Shown: positions 1 to 6,994 of the stretch, in pieces
Numbering within the stretch: position 1 is the first letter of the stretch
Layout of the letters: each line of letters opens with the position of its first letter
Assembly (NCBI GenBank): GCA_902470345.1
Contig: CABRGB010000026.1
Span: 1 to 22,221, forward strand
Origin: an uncultured Collinsella sp.
GTDB taxonomy: Bacteria > Actinomycetota > Coriobacteriia > Coriobacteriales > Coriobacteriaceae
Direction: 5' to 3'
DNA: 22,221 nucleotides
The notes under the pieces: model-generated
Seen by the model: the letters and a program-made list of their open reading frames with translations, nothing else
Told to the model about the DNA's origin: nothing
The model's database searches: none
Made by a program: the position numbers and the translations under genes

Positions 1-150
1 GACTGTATGGTCGAGGTTTGGATTTCACCTGTAACCTTTCTCTTGACCCTCATTATCCGCAGTAACTATAGCATCAGCATCGCGCTGCGGCACCGAATTT
101 ATGCGCTGCACATTGCAGGCATACCAAACGCTGACGTATCCGTGACATAG
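1..150 (+). CDS. Possible 3' end of an unrecognised gene, cut by the window edge
   Basis: Frame 1 is open from the first base to a TAG at 148-150, giving about 49 residues and ending in ...IPNADVSVT. I do not recognise the product. There is a hydrophobic stretch near the beginning (FLLTLII) followed by a basic, mixed segment. Third-position GC is lower than in the neighbouring genes, so this may be non-coding or foreign. The main support is indirect: the repeat starting TAGTCATTGGGG begins exactly on this TAG, and the same repeat type begins on the stop codons of two well-supported genes in this window. It could equally be intergenic DNA. Confidence 0.25.
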   Translation, partial: DCMVEVWISPVTFLLTLIIRSNYSISIALRHRIYALHIAGIPNADVSVT

Positions 151-253
151 TCATTGGGGACGTTCTTAAACGGCTAGCCACCGGGGACACTCTTTACGAG
201 CGGCAGAACAGGACTGTCCCTAACTGCCGGCAGAGACGATATGAGCAGGACAT
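148..253 (+). repeat. Left arm of long imperfect inverted repeat flanking the IS element
   Basis: This arm begins TAGTCATTGGGGACGTTC and ends ATATGAGCAGGACAT. It aligns over its whole length with the reverse complement of 1777-1898. Shared blocks are TTGGGGACGTTCTTAAAC, GGGACACTCTT, GGACTGTCCC, AACTG[C/T]CGGCA and ATATGAGCAGGACAT. The right arm is somewhat longer, by an insertion of about 10 nt near the inner end. The GGGGAC-rich motifs resemble REP-like palindromes of the kind mobilised by RAYT transposases, but no RAYT gene is in the window. Confidence 0.65.
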
Positions 254-264
254 AAAAACATTGA

Positions 265-358
265 GAGCCCCTGCTGCATGAAAGACCGCGGATTAGGCCG
301 ACAATGGTGAGTGTCTAATCCAACCGTGGCGGCCACGCCGCATTCATGGAAGGGGCTC
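265..358 (+). promoter_or_regulatory. Left-end stem structure that covers the transposase ribosome binding site
   Basis: GAGCCCCT at 265-272 can pair with AGGGGCTC at 351-358, and CATGAA at 277-282 with TTCATG at 343-348. Two smaller hairpins sit inside: GGATTAG 290-296 with CTAATCC 315-321, and CGTGG 325-329 with CCACG 333-337. The outer stem includes most of the Shine-Dalgarno GGAAGGGG (349-355) that precedes the ATG at 361. A transcript entering from outside would therefore hide the start site, a common way for insertion sequences to limit expression from host promoters. The pairing is seen in sequence; the role is inferred. Confidence 0.45.
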
Positions 359-360
359 CC

Positions 361-1473
361 ATGCTCGATACTACCACCTTCATCGGCCTCGACGTCCACG
401 CCCGCTCGATAAAGGCCGTCTCCCTCGACGTCATGACCGGGGAGGTACGTGCCGCGACCTTCGGCTACGACGCCGGCGCCGTCGCGGAGTGGGTCCGTTC
501 CGTGGACCCCAGGGCCAGGTGCGTGTACGAGTCCGGGGTCACGGGCTTCGACCTGCAGAAGAGGCTTTCCGGCCTGGGGGTCGACTGCGTGGTCGGCGCC
601 GTCTCGAAGATGATCAAGCCCAGCGCGGACAGGCGCAGGAAGAACGACCGCAACGACGCCGAGTTCCTCGCCCGCATGCTGTCGGTCGGCAACGTGGTCG
701 AGGTGTGGGTCCCCGACGACGAGTGCGAGGCCGCCCGCGACCTGACCAGGGCGCTCGAGGACGCGAGGGACGACCTCTCGCGCTCGAAGCAGCGGCTCTC
801 CAAGTTCCTGCTCAGGCACGGGCTCGTCTTCGACGAGAGGACGCCCACCGGCCGCAGGAAGGGCAACTGGACCCGGGCGCACTGGTCCTGGATCGAGTCG
901 ATAAGGTTCGCGGAGAGGGCCGACAACGACGTGCTCGCCTACTACGTCGACGCGGTCAGGCGGGCGGCGGAGGAGAAGGCGAGGCTCGAGGGGCTCGTCG
1001 AGGCCGAGGCCCGCAAGCCCAGGTGGAGGAAGAGGGTCGACTCCCTCCGCTGCCTCAAGGGCGTAGACACCGCGTCCGCCGCCGACCTCGTGTTCGAGGC
1101 CGGCGAGTTCTCGAGGTTCAGGAACGCCCGCTCGTTCGCGGCGTGGGTCGGCCTGACGCCCTCCGAGCACTCCAGCGGGGAGAGCGACCGCAGGGGCGCG
1201 ATCACCAAGGCTGGCAACAAGCACCTGAGGAAGACGCTGGTCGAGGCCGCGTGGCACTACCTGACGTGCTCGGGGCGGCCGAAGGACCTCGCCAAGGGCC
1301 AGGCCCCGGACCGGGGCGCCCGGAGGCATGCCGCCAAGGGCGTGCGGAGGCTGGTCGAGAGGCGGGAGGCGCTGCTCGCGCGCGGGGTCCACGGCAACAA
1401 GGCGAACGTGGCCACGGCGCGCGAGCTCGCCTGCTGGGTATGGGCGGTCGGCCTCATGGCCGAGGAGGCGTAG
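361..1473 (+). CDS. IS110-family transposase (DEDD recombinase)
   Basis: This 370-residue protein is a site-specific recombinase that moves its own element. The N-terminal RuvC-like DEDD domain shows D11 in IGLDVH, E57 in VYESGVTG, and D96/D99 in NDRNDAEFLARM. The C-terminal Transposase_20 domain shows the helix-hairpin-like LRCLKGVDTASAADLV (229-244), WVGLTPSEHSSGESDRRG (262-279; S272 is the likely catalytic serine) and KAGNKHLRKTLVEAAW. I chose the ATG at 361 because GGAAGGGG lies 5 nt upstream and the DEDD motif then falls at the family-typical residue 11; the in-frame ATG at 346 lies within the RBS stem. Length and motifs look intact. Members of this family use an element-encoded bridge RNA to choose target and donor, so this copy may be functional. 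Confidence 0.94.
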   Translation: MLDTTTFIGLDVHARSIKAVSLDVMTGEVRAATFGYDAGAVAEWVRSVDPRARCVYESGVTGFDLQKRLSGLGVDCVVGAVSKMIKPSADRRRKNDRNDAEFLARMLSVGNVVEVWVPDDECEAARDLTRALEDARDDLSRSKQRLSKFLLRHGLVFDERTPTGRRKGNWTRAHWSWIESIRFAERADNDVLAYYVDAVRRAAEEKARLEGLVEAEARKPRWRKRVDSLRCLKGVDTASAADLVFEAGEFSRFRNARSFAAWVGLTPSEHSSGESDRRGAITKAGNKHLRKTLVEAAWHYLTCSGRPKDLAKGQAPDRGARRHAAKGVRRLVERREALLARGVHGNKANVATARELACWVWAVGLMAEEA

Positions 1474-1776
1474 GGGGGCGGTCCCCCGCACATAAGCCAG
1501 TCACCCCGGAAGCGGTTCGATCCGAAGCCGTTGAGGCGAACCTCAGGTCCCTTTTCTGCGAGCGCCCAGGGCGCCACACGCGTGCACAGACTGTCGGTTC
1601 GACGTAGAAGCCTCAGCCGTAGCAACGGATTGCCCAGCGAGAGATCGCCGCGGGCGGATATTAAACTGCAAAGACGAGCGTCGGTAAGACACGCCGAGGT
1701 CGCCGCGGACGGGCTGATATAGGGAGAGGGCCTGACCCCATATCGTTGGGGCCAGGCCCGATTTTGCCTCTTGACA
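1474..1776 (+). ncRNA. Candidate bridge (seeker) RNA region in the IS right end
   Basis: About 300 nt after the transposase stop contain no credible gene but several hairpins, including TGAGG-CGAA-CCTCA near 1531-1543, GCGCCC-AGG-GCGCC near 1560-1575, and the strong GC hairpin at 1728-1759. IS1111-group elements carry their bridge RNA in the non-coding right end, whereas IS110-group elements carry it in the left end. Here the right end is three times longer than the left and the element is framed by inverted repeats, which favours the IS1111 arrangement. RNA boundaries and the target- and donor-binding loops cannot be set from one copy. Confidence 0.35.
1728..1764 (+). terminator. Terminator-like hairpin at the IS right end
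   Basis: GGGCCTGACCCC at 1728-1739 pairs with GGGGCCAGGCCC at 1748-1759 with one mispaired or bulged base and an 8-nt loop, followed by GATTTTG. It would end transcripts from the transposase gene or a right-end ncRNA. The T-run is short, so it may instead be a structural part of the element's RNA. Confidence 0.5.
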
Positions 1777-1898
1777 ATGTCCTGCTCATATTAAAAGGAA
1801 CGTCCCCAGATGCCGACAGTTGGGGACAGTCCCCAAGTGCCGGGTTTTCGCAAGAGTGTCCCAAATAGCTAGTCGTTTAAGAACGTCCCCAATAACTA
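1777..1898 (-). repeat. Right arm of the long inverted repeat; begins on the stop codon of the NodB-like gene
   Basis: Read on the minus strand it starts TAGTTATTGGGGACGTTC, whose TAG is the stop codon (1898-1896) of the adjacent gene, and it ends ATATGAGCAGGACAT. It contains the extra self-complementary block TTGGGGACTGTCCCCAA (positions 1819-1835 on the plus strand). It pairs with 148-253 across the IS. Confidence 0.65.
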
Positions 1899-3302
1899 CT
1901 CTGTGGTGTCGTCGTCCTCGGGGAGTTGGGGGAACACGGCGTTTTTGGGCATGGAAACCTTGGTGAGCGAGGTGAGCTTTTTGCTCAATGCCGTGTCCGT
2001 CTTGACCAGGTCGCTGAGCGTCACGATCTTGTAGCCATCGGCGACTAGGCCATCGATAATCTGCGGCAGCGCCTCGAGCGTCTGCTCGGCGCACTCATCG
2101 CTATCGGTAAGCAGCACGATATTGCCCGGCGTCATCGAGTCGAGCACGGTCGATACTTGCTCGTCAGCGCCGTTGAGCAGCCAGTCGCCTGAATCGATAT
2201 TCCACGAAACCACGGCGGATACCAGGTCCATCGAGTCGATCCAGTTTTGCTCGTCAAACGCGGCGTAGGGGGCGCGCAGCAACATCGTCTCGACGCCGGT
2301 CGCCGACTTAATCGCCTCGGTGCCCTTCGTGATCTGTTTGCGCACCGTCTCGCGATCCTCGCCCTTGAGCGAATCATCGCTGTAGCTGTTGGAACCGATC
2401 TCGCACCCGGCATCGACAATCGCTTTGGCAGTAGCGGGCGAGGCTTCCGCGGCATCGCCCGAAAGAAAGAACGTCGCCGTGACGCCCTTTTCCTTGAGCA
2501 CCTGCAAGATCTGCTTGGTCGCGCCGCTCGGACCCTCGTCAAATGTCAGGGCCACGTACTTTTCGTTGCCCTTGGGCGCTACGCTTGCGCACTCGACTAC
2601 GCAGTCGGTGGCGGGCACGACCTCGCCGCGGTCCTGCGTCTTGCCCGACTGCTCGCCGACCCATACCTCGGAGCGGCCCTGAACGCCCCAGGTTTTGACA
2701 TACTCAATGGCACCCGTGCCCTCGACCTTAAGCTTTGGCTCGATAGTCGTGGCCTGGACCTCGTGCTTTTCGTACGCGTTGCGGCCGTCCTTGACCGTCA
2801 CCTTCTCGCCACCCGTAAGCTCGCGACTGTCCCATTTGCCTTGCTTCACGCGCTTGCCGTCGACCTTCACCGCCAGCTTTTCGCCGCCATGGCGCTTGAG
2901 CACGCTGTCGTCGACGGCCAGCAGATCGCCGGCGTCGTACGTTTCGGTCAGGCTTTGATCGTCGATAAGATTCTGCAACGTAGAGCCCACGCGCACCGCG
3001 GTCTTTTGCCCGTTGAGTTCCACGTCCACGCTGCGGTTGACGTAGCCCACGACGGCAGCGATAAACAGCACGAGCGCGCAACCCACGGCGATGAGCGCAT
3101 AGGGCAGGCGGGACGGTCGGCGCGGCGAGCGCCCGTTGCCGATGCGCGCGCTGCGATCGCTAAACCCACGGCTATGGTTGAGGTACATCGCGCCGGGCTT
3201 ACGGCGACGTCGACGCTGACCGCTGGGCAGCTGCCCCAGGTCGCGGCGCGCCGTCGGACGCGCACCCGAGGGCCCGTTTAAGTTAGATCCGTTTTGGCGC
3301 AT
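1896..3302 (-). CDS. Membrane-anchored NodB-fold polysaccharide deacetylase-like protein, probable pseudoenzyme
   Basis: The 468-residue protein has a basic cytoplasmic N-terminus, one membrane segment (about 68-87), then an extracellular part. The segment VDVELNGQKTAVRVGSTLQNLI (92-113) resembles the ubiquitin-like DUF348 fold, followed by a G5-like region (about 180-230). The NodB homology domain spans about 247-435. Active enzymes of this family deacetylate cell-wall glycans using a Asp-His-His metal site. Here motif 1 is TFDEGP (253-258) instead of TFDDGP, and motif 2 is NSYSD (305-309) instead of HxxxH, so the metal-ligand Asp is replaced by Glu and both His are gone. Motif 5 is LLTDSD (397-402) where LLHD is usual. 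RAPY (343-346) and the IDSGDW motif remain. I infer a wall-binding or regulatory role rather than catalysis. The start has GGGGGAGGG 4 nt upstream. The TAG stop lies in a repeat. Confidence 0.93.
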   Translation of the reverse strand: MRQNGSNLNGPSGARPTARRDLGQLPSGQRRRRRKPGAMYLNHSRGFSDRSARIGNGRSPRRPSRLPYALIAVGCALVLFIAAVVGYVNRSVDVELNGQKTAVRVGSTLQNLIDDQSLTETYDAGDLLAVDDSVLKRHGGEKLAVKVDGKRVKQGKWDSRELTGGEKVTVKDGRNAYEKHEVQATTIEPKLKVEGTGAIEYVKTWGVQGRSEVWVGEQSGKTQDRGEVVPATDCVVECASVAPKGNEKYVALTFDEGPSGATKQILQVLKEKGVTATFFLSGDAAEASPATAKAIVDAGCEIGSNSYSDDSLKGEDRETVRKQITKGTEAIKSATGVETMLLRAPYAAFDEQNWIDSMDLVSAVVSWNIDSGDWLLNGADEQVSTVLDSMTPGNIVLLTDSDECAEQTLEALPQIIDGLVADGYKIVTLSDLVKTDTALSKKLTSLTKVSMPKNAVFPQLPEDDDTTE

Positions 3303-3374
3303 GTGCCCTCCCCCATAAACACAGCGAGCCGGAGCAACATGTCTCCGGCCCGCCTCCCATCATTTGGTACGTCG

Positions 3375-4130
3375 CTATTTGCTAGCTTTTGACGAGCCCC
3401 CGCTCGCCTTTTGATATTCGTCCTTAAAGGCCTTGAACATACCGCGCGTCTTGCCGAGCTGCTTGCCCAGTGCGCGGCTGCCCTTGTCCACGGCGACCGA
3501 TCCCTTGTCATCGAGCACCTTGGCGCCCTTCTTGACCTTATCGCCCACCACGACACTGGCCTCGGCAGCCTTGGCGGCCGCGCCGCCCGAATACCCGAGC
3601 GCCTTGACCTCGTCCGAGACAATCATCGCGCCGTTCTCGTAGCCGCGCAGCATCGTCGGCGGCACCTGCGTGTCGCCCACCAACATGCTCGATGCGGCGC
3701 TGGCGGTCACATAGAACGTCTGCACAACGCCCGAACGCGGCTTGAACTCAACGTCCGAGCAGTAGCCCACGGCATCGCCCGATTCCGTGCGCACGTCCAT
3801 GCCAACCCAGATGATGCAATCGTCCAGGTTGATATCGAGGCGCTTGGCCGCGGCGGCATCGTAGGTGCCCTTGACGTCGTCGACCGCGACAGCGCCCTCA
3901 TAGACGCCGATGGCATCGAGCGCCACAAAGCGGTCGGGGCGCTCGATCATGCCCGCGATATCGGACTGGCGGACCATAAAGCCCACCACGCGCGTGCCGC
4001 CCGGAGTAAAGACGGGAAAGTGAATCTTGCCGAGCTTTTTAGGGCTGCGCGGCGTGCCGTCCTTTTTGGTGCGCTTATCTTCGGCAGGCTTACGATAAAC
4101 CTTGACGCCGACAAAATCCCCTGCGCGCAT
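3375..4130 (-). CDS. PRC-barrel-like protein
   Basis: This 251-residue soluble protein has two beta-rich segments of PRC-barrel character: about 33-80 (KLGKIHFPVFTPGGTRVVGFMV) and about 108-176 (WVGMDVRTESGDAVGYCSDVEF...). PRC-barrels are small folds that bind RNA, pigments or partner proteins; the ligand here is unknown. The C-terminal third (about 183-251) is a low-complexity, lysine- and alanine-rich helix with VGDKVKKGAKVLDDKG-type repeats. Its ATG shares one base with the TAA of the upstream YtxH gene (TAATG), so the two are translationally coupled. No signal peptide is visible. The family call is moderate; the gene itself is clear. Confidence 0.85.
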   Translation of the reverse strand: MRAGDFVGVKVYRKPAEDKRTKKDGTPRSPKKLGKIHFPVFTPGGTRVVGFMVRQSDIAGMIERPDRFVALDAIGVYEGAVAVDDVKGTYDAAAAKRLDINLDDCIIWVGMDVRTESGDAVGYCSDVEFKPRSGVVQTFYVTASAASSMLVGDTQVPPTMLRGYENGAMIVSDEVKALGYSGGAAAKAAEASVVVGDKVKKGAKVLDDKGSVAVDKGSRALGKQLGKTRGMFKAFKDEYQKASGGSSKASK

Positions 4131-4519
4131 TATGCCTCGGTCGAGGGCTCCGTGGCCTCGGTGCCGGCCTCGGTGACGTTCTCGACCACGACGTCGGCAG
4201 CGGGCGTCACGTTGCCGCCCGAGATGGCGTCGTTGAGCTGCTCGCGAAGCTGGTCCATGCGCTCGCGGGCCAGGTCGACCTTGGCGCGCAGGTCATCGGT
4301 CTTGGCGTCGACCATCGGACCAAAGTCACTGACCGCGGCACGGGCCTCCTCGGCACTGTGCTCGTAGGTGTCACGCATGTTGTCCCAGGCATCGTTGGCG
4401 ATATCGGCGGCCATGGCGCGGGTCTCGGCACCCGAGCGCGGGGCCAGAGCAACGCCGATGATAGCGCCGGCGGCAGCACCAAAAAGCGCACCGGAGACAA
4501 AGCTGAAAGTCTTTCCCAT
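4130..4519 (-). CDS. YtxH domain-containing small membrane protein
   Basis: This 129-residue protein starts MGKTFSFVSGALFGAAAGAIIGVALAPRSG, a glycine- and alanine-rich membrane helix ending in APRSG, the hallmark of YtxH proteins. A long amphipathic helix (about 30-100) and an acidic, threonine-rich tail follow. YtxH proteins are envelope or stress-associated; the molecular role is not established. I placed the start at 4519, not further upstream, because AGGAGAGG lies 7-10 nt before this ATG and a TATAAT box lies about 50 nt upstream; the longer frame would add residues unlike the family. It overlaps the PRC-barrel gene by one base. Confidence 0.88.
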   Translation of the reverse strand: MGKTFSFVSGALFGAAAGAIIGVALAPRSGAETRAMAADIANDAWDNMRDTYEHSAEEARAAVSDFGPMVDAKTDDLRAKVDLARERMDQLREQLNDAISGGNVTPAADVVVENVTEAGTEATEPSTEA

Positions 4520-4563
4520 GATCATTCCTCTCCTGCGGGCACCTCGATGCCCACCGTTTGAAT

Positions 4564-4577
4564 GCTGTCCATTATAC
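4564..4577 (-). promoter_or_regulatory. Candidate -10 promoter element for the YtxH/PRC-barrel pair
   Basis: The minus strand reads GGGTATAATGGACAGC, an exact TATAAT at 4576-4571, about 45 nt upstream of the Shine-Dalgarno of the gene starting at 4519. No good -35 hexamer lies at 16-18 nt. It implies that the pair can be transcribed apart from the 5' neighbours of the cluster. Confidence 0.45.
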
Positions 4578-4655
4578 CCGCAGCGCAACACTTGCCGTCG
4601 CGCTCATCTGCGTACGGTAAAAGCGCAGGTACATGATGGTGATAAGCGAGTGAGT

Positions 4656-5489
4656 CTACTCCTGCGGCATAGCCGGCATGGCGACCGTGGCGGCCGGGTT
4701 CTCGCCGGCGCCATCGACGAGCGGCAGGTTGCCCTCGTGCGCCGAACCGGACGGAGCCGTTGCCGCACCGCCAAAGACGGCCGCGGGGGCCTCGTGGTTC
4801 TCGGCGACCGCACCCTCGGTATCGATTGGCATCTGCGGCTCGTCGTCAAAGCTCGGGACGCCTTGGGGCTCCGCAGACTCGGGCTCGGCAGGCGCATCGG
4901 CAGCGGACTCAGTGTCGGCGTCGGCAGGAGCGTCGCCCTCGGGCACGTCCTCGGCCACGTCCTCGCCGTTCGCAGCGGCAACGGCCTCGTGCGGGTCCTT
5001 GCCCTCGGCCTCGGCACGCATGCCCAGCACCAGGTTGCGCAGGCCCGCGACCGTGCCTTCCACGTCGGGGGCCGGCTGATCGGCATGCAGGTACGCCCAG
5101 TCCATCATAAAGGTGGCCGAAGACAGCGCGCCAATGGCCAGCGCATCGTCGGGACACGAAAGCTCGACCTCAAAGACGCGCTCGTCATGCTCGCTCACGC
5201 GGGTGCGGCCGCACGAGATGCTGCCGGCAAGCCCGGTCTCGTTCATGAGCTCGACCGTCACGTGCTCCAGCAGGTGGCAAAGCTCGGTCTGGCCCATGCA
5301 GTCCTGGAACTCGCGACCCGAATCGCCCAGGCACAGATGCTTGGCAATCGCGGGCACCAAGTAGTACACGCGCGCCGTGGCCTCGATATCCTCCGAGGTC
5401 ATGAGCGGCATGCCGGGGTTCACCAGCACATGCGCGCAAATCTTGTCCTCGCTGACGGTGACCTTAAGGATGTTGAACAGGCCTGCCAT
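4656..5489 (-). CDS. Stand-alone protein resembling the cyanophycin synthetase N domain, with acidic tail
   Basis: Residues 1-160 align by eye with the N domain of cyanophycin synthetase CphA: LVPAIAKHL (44-52), then CHLLEHVTVELM (71-82) against the CphA pattern HIVEHIALELQ, then SCGRTR (92-97) against FGRTR, then VFEVELSCPDDALA (105-118) against the NVVFEY...A segment. The HxxEH motif (H72, E75, H76) and E80 are kept; in CphA this motif belongs to a hydrolytic primer-making site. The polymerising ATP-grasp and Mur-ligase domains of CphA are absent. Residues about 160-277 form a disordered tail rich in Ala, Glu, Asp and Pro. It starts 24 nt after the CNNM gene with GGGGAGAG before the ATG, so it is likely co-transcribed with it. 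Family assignment is from memory of CphA and needs a profile search. Confidence 0.85.
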   Translation of the reverse strand: MAGLFNILKVTVSEDKICAHVLVNPGMPLMTSEDIEATARVYYLVPAIAKHLCLGDSGREFQDCMGQTELCHLLEHVTVELMNETGLAGSISCGRTRVSEHDERVFEVELSCPDDALAIGALSSATFMMDWAYLHADQPAPDVEGTVAGLRNLVLGMRAEAEGKDPHEAVAAANGEDVAEDVPEGDAPADADTESAADAPAEPESAEPQGVPSFDDEPQMPIDTEGAVAENHEAPAAVFGGAATAPSGSAHEGNLPLVDGAGENPAATVAMPAMPQE

Positions 5490-5513
5490 AACTCTCCCCT
5501 ACTCTTCCTTGCC

Positions 5514-6887
5514 CTACTCGTCGCCATCGTGCGGGTCCGCAGAGCCCGCACCCGACGCCGCCGGCCTCTCTGCCGAGGACTCGGAATCCTTCTTATCGGT
5601 TTCGGCCGGAGCGATCACGCGAATGAGCGAGATGCGCTGGCCACGCATCGACTGTACCTTGAACTTGTACCCCGCGACCTCAAACACCTCTCCGATGTCG
5701 GGCACCGAGTCGCAAAGCTCCAAAATCCAGCCGGCGATGGTCTCATAATCATCGCTTTCCTCGAGCGGCCAACCAAGCTCAATCGCGTCATCGCACGAAA
5801 AACGCCCATCGACGAGCCACTCGCGGCGCGAAAGGCGCGTGAGATACTTGTTGTCGGGGTCGAACTCGTCCTCGATCTCGCCGACGATCTCCTCGACGAT
5901 GTCCTCGATAGTGATAATGCCGGCCGTGCCGCCGTACTCGTCCACGACCACCACGATCTGGTCGTGCGAGGTCTGCATCTCGGACAGCAGCGGCAGGATG
6001 TCCTTGGTGTCGGGCACAAAGGTGGCGTCGCGCAAAAAGCCGGCGATGGGCTGGTCGCCCTTGCCGTCGAGCGCGGGCTGGATCAGGTCCTTGATGTGCG
6101 CGATGCCGGCGACGTTGTCGGGATCCTCGTGATAGACGGGGATGCGGCTAAAGCCGGTCTGGCGCATGGTGGACAGCACGTCGGCGACCGTCTCGTCGTC
6201 CTCGCACATGGTGGTGTCCACGCGCGGCACCATGACCTCGCGGGCAACGGTGTCGCCCAGGTCAAAGATCTCGTGGATCATGCGCTTTTCCTCGTCGAGC
6301 AGGTCGTCCTGCTCCGAGACCATGTACTTGATCTCTTCCTCCGAGACGTTCTGGCGATCGTCGGCGCTCTTGATGCGCAGGATGCGGGCCAGGCCATCGG
6401 AGCAGGCGCCGGTCAGCCACACGAGCGGACGGGCGATCTTTTGGAACACGGAAAGCGGTCCCACGACTTGCTTGGATACGCCTTCGGCGTTAGCGAGGCC
6501 GATGCGCTTGGGCACGAGCTCGCCAATCACGATGGACACAAAGGCGACGGCGACGGTGATGATGACCGGCGCCAGGCCGCGCGCAATGGCAGAGAGCGGC
6601 GCAATGCCAAAGCTCATGAGCCACGTGGCAAGCGGGTCGGACAGGCTCGTCGAGGCGACGGCGGACGAAGCGAAGCCCACGAGCGTGATGGCGACCTGGA
6701 TGGTGGCCAACAGCTGATCGGAATCGGCGGCGAGCTGGACGGCGCGCTCGGCGCGCTTATCGCCCTCCTCGGCATCGTGCTCCAACACGGCGCGCTTAGC
6801 CGTGGTAAGGGCCATCTCGGACATGGAGAAGTAGCCGTTGATAAGCGTCAGGACGAGCGTGGTAATAAGGGAGATGGTTATGTCCAT
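5514..6887 (-). CDS. CNNM/CorC-family transporter (hemolysin-type, CBS domains)
   Basis: The 457-residue membrane protein has the full family layout. The CNNM transmembrane domain (about 1-190) includes NGYFSMSEMAL (17-27) and GELVPKRIGL (122-131). A CBS pair (about 212-335) includes MVPRVDTTMCEDDETV and FSRIPVYHEDPDNVAGIAHIKDL, then DQIVVVVDEYGGTAGIITIEDIVEEIVGEI. The CorC_HlyC domain covers about 350-426. A charged Ser/Glu-rich tail of about 30 residues ends the protein. Members export or sense divalent cations such as Mg2+ or Co2+ and are often labelled hemolysins without real haemolytic activity. It heads a probable operon with the CphA-N-like gene. All expected motifs are intact. Confidence 0.95.
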   Translation of the reverse strand: MDITISLITTLVLTLINGYFSMSEMALTTAKRAVLEHDAEEGDKRAERAVQLAADSDQLLATIQVAITLVGFASSAVASTSLSDPLATWLMSFGIAPLSAIARGLAPVIITVAVAFVSIVIGELVPKRIGLANAEGVSKQVVGPLSVFQKIARPLVWLTGACSDGLARILRIKSADDRQNVSEEEIKYMVSEQDDLLDEEKRMIHEIFDLGDTVAREVMVPRVDTTMCEDDETVADVLSTMRQTGFSRIPVYHEDPDNVAGIAHIKDLIQPALDGKGDQPIAGFLRDATFVPDTKDILPLLSEMQTSHDQIVVVVDEYGGTAGIITIEDIVEEIVGEIEDEFDPDNKYLTRLSRREWLVDGRFSCDDAIELGWPLEESDDYETIAGWILELCDSVPDIGEVFEVAGYKFKVQSMRGQRISLIRVIAPAETDKKDSESSAERPAASGAGSADPHDGDE

Positions 6888-6994
6888 CGGGAGTTTCTCG
6901 AACCTCCAAGATTCGGGACGTTAGGGTAAAACGTTGATGGCGGATACGGCAATTGCGCCGGTCGCCCGCGCGAGCGGGGCCGTGGGCATGGTCG

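Larger units (their letters stand above)
254..1776 (+). mobile_element. IS110/IS1111-family insertion sequence (ends approximate)
   Basis: The element contains one transposase gene with about 100 nt of non-coding left end and about 300 nt of non-coding right end, a total near 1.5 kb that fits the family. It is bounded by a 15-bp perfect inverted repeat, ATATGAGCAGGACAT at 239-253 and its complement at 1777-1791. Those repeats could be sub-terminal inverted repeats of an IS1111-type element or the inner tips of a host palindrome that served as target. Homology between the two flanks continues outward for about 100 bp, which favours insertion into a pre-existing palindrome. No target duplication is obvious, as expected for this family. 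Exact ends cannot be fixed without an empty site. Confidence 0.75.

Noticed and set aside
220..1491. 423-codon open frame antisense to the transposase, and a long plus frame at 489-1607
   Set aside because: The product is Arg/Pro/Gly-rich with no family motif, and arises from GC-rich third positions of the real transposase gene on the other frame.
4368..6929. 853-codon plus-strand open frame opposite the CNNM and CphA-N-like genes
   Set aside because: It spans several real minus-strand genes, has His/Arg/Gly-rich low-information sequence, and lacks domains or a ribosome site.
6888..6994. Terminator or promoter between the hemolysin-III and CNNM genes
   Set aside because: GC-rich inverted segments lack a T-run, and TTGCCG with TACCCT is too weak a promoter match to report.
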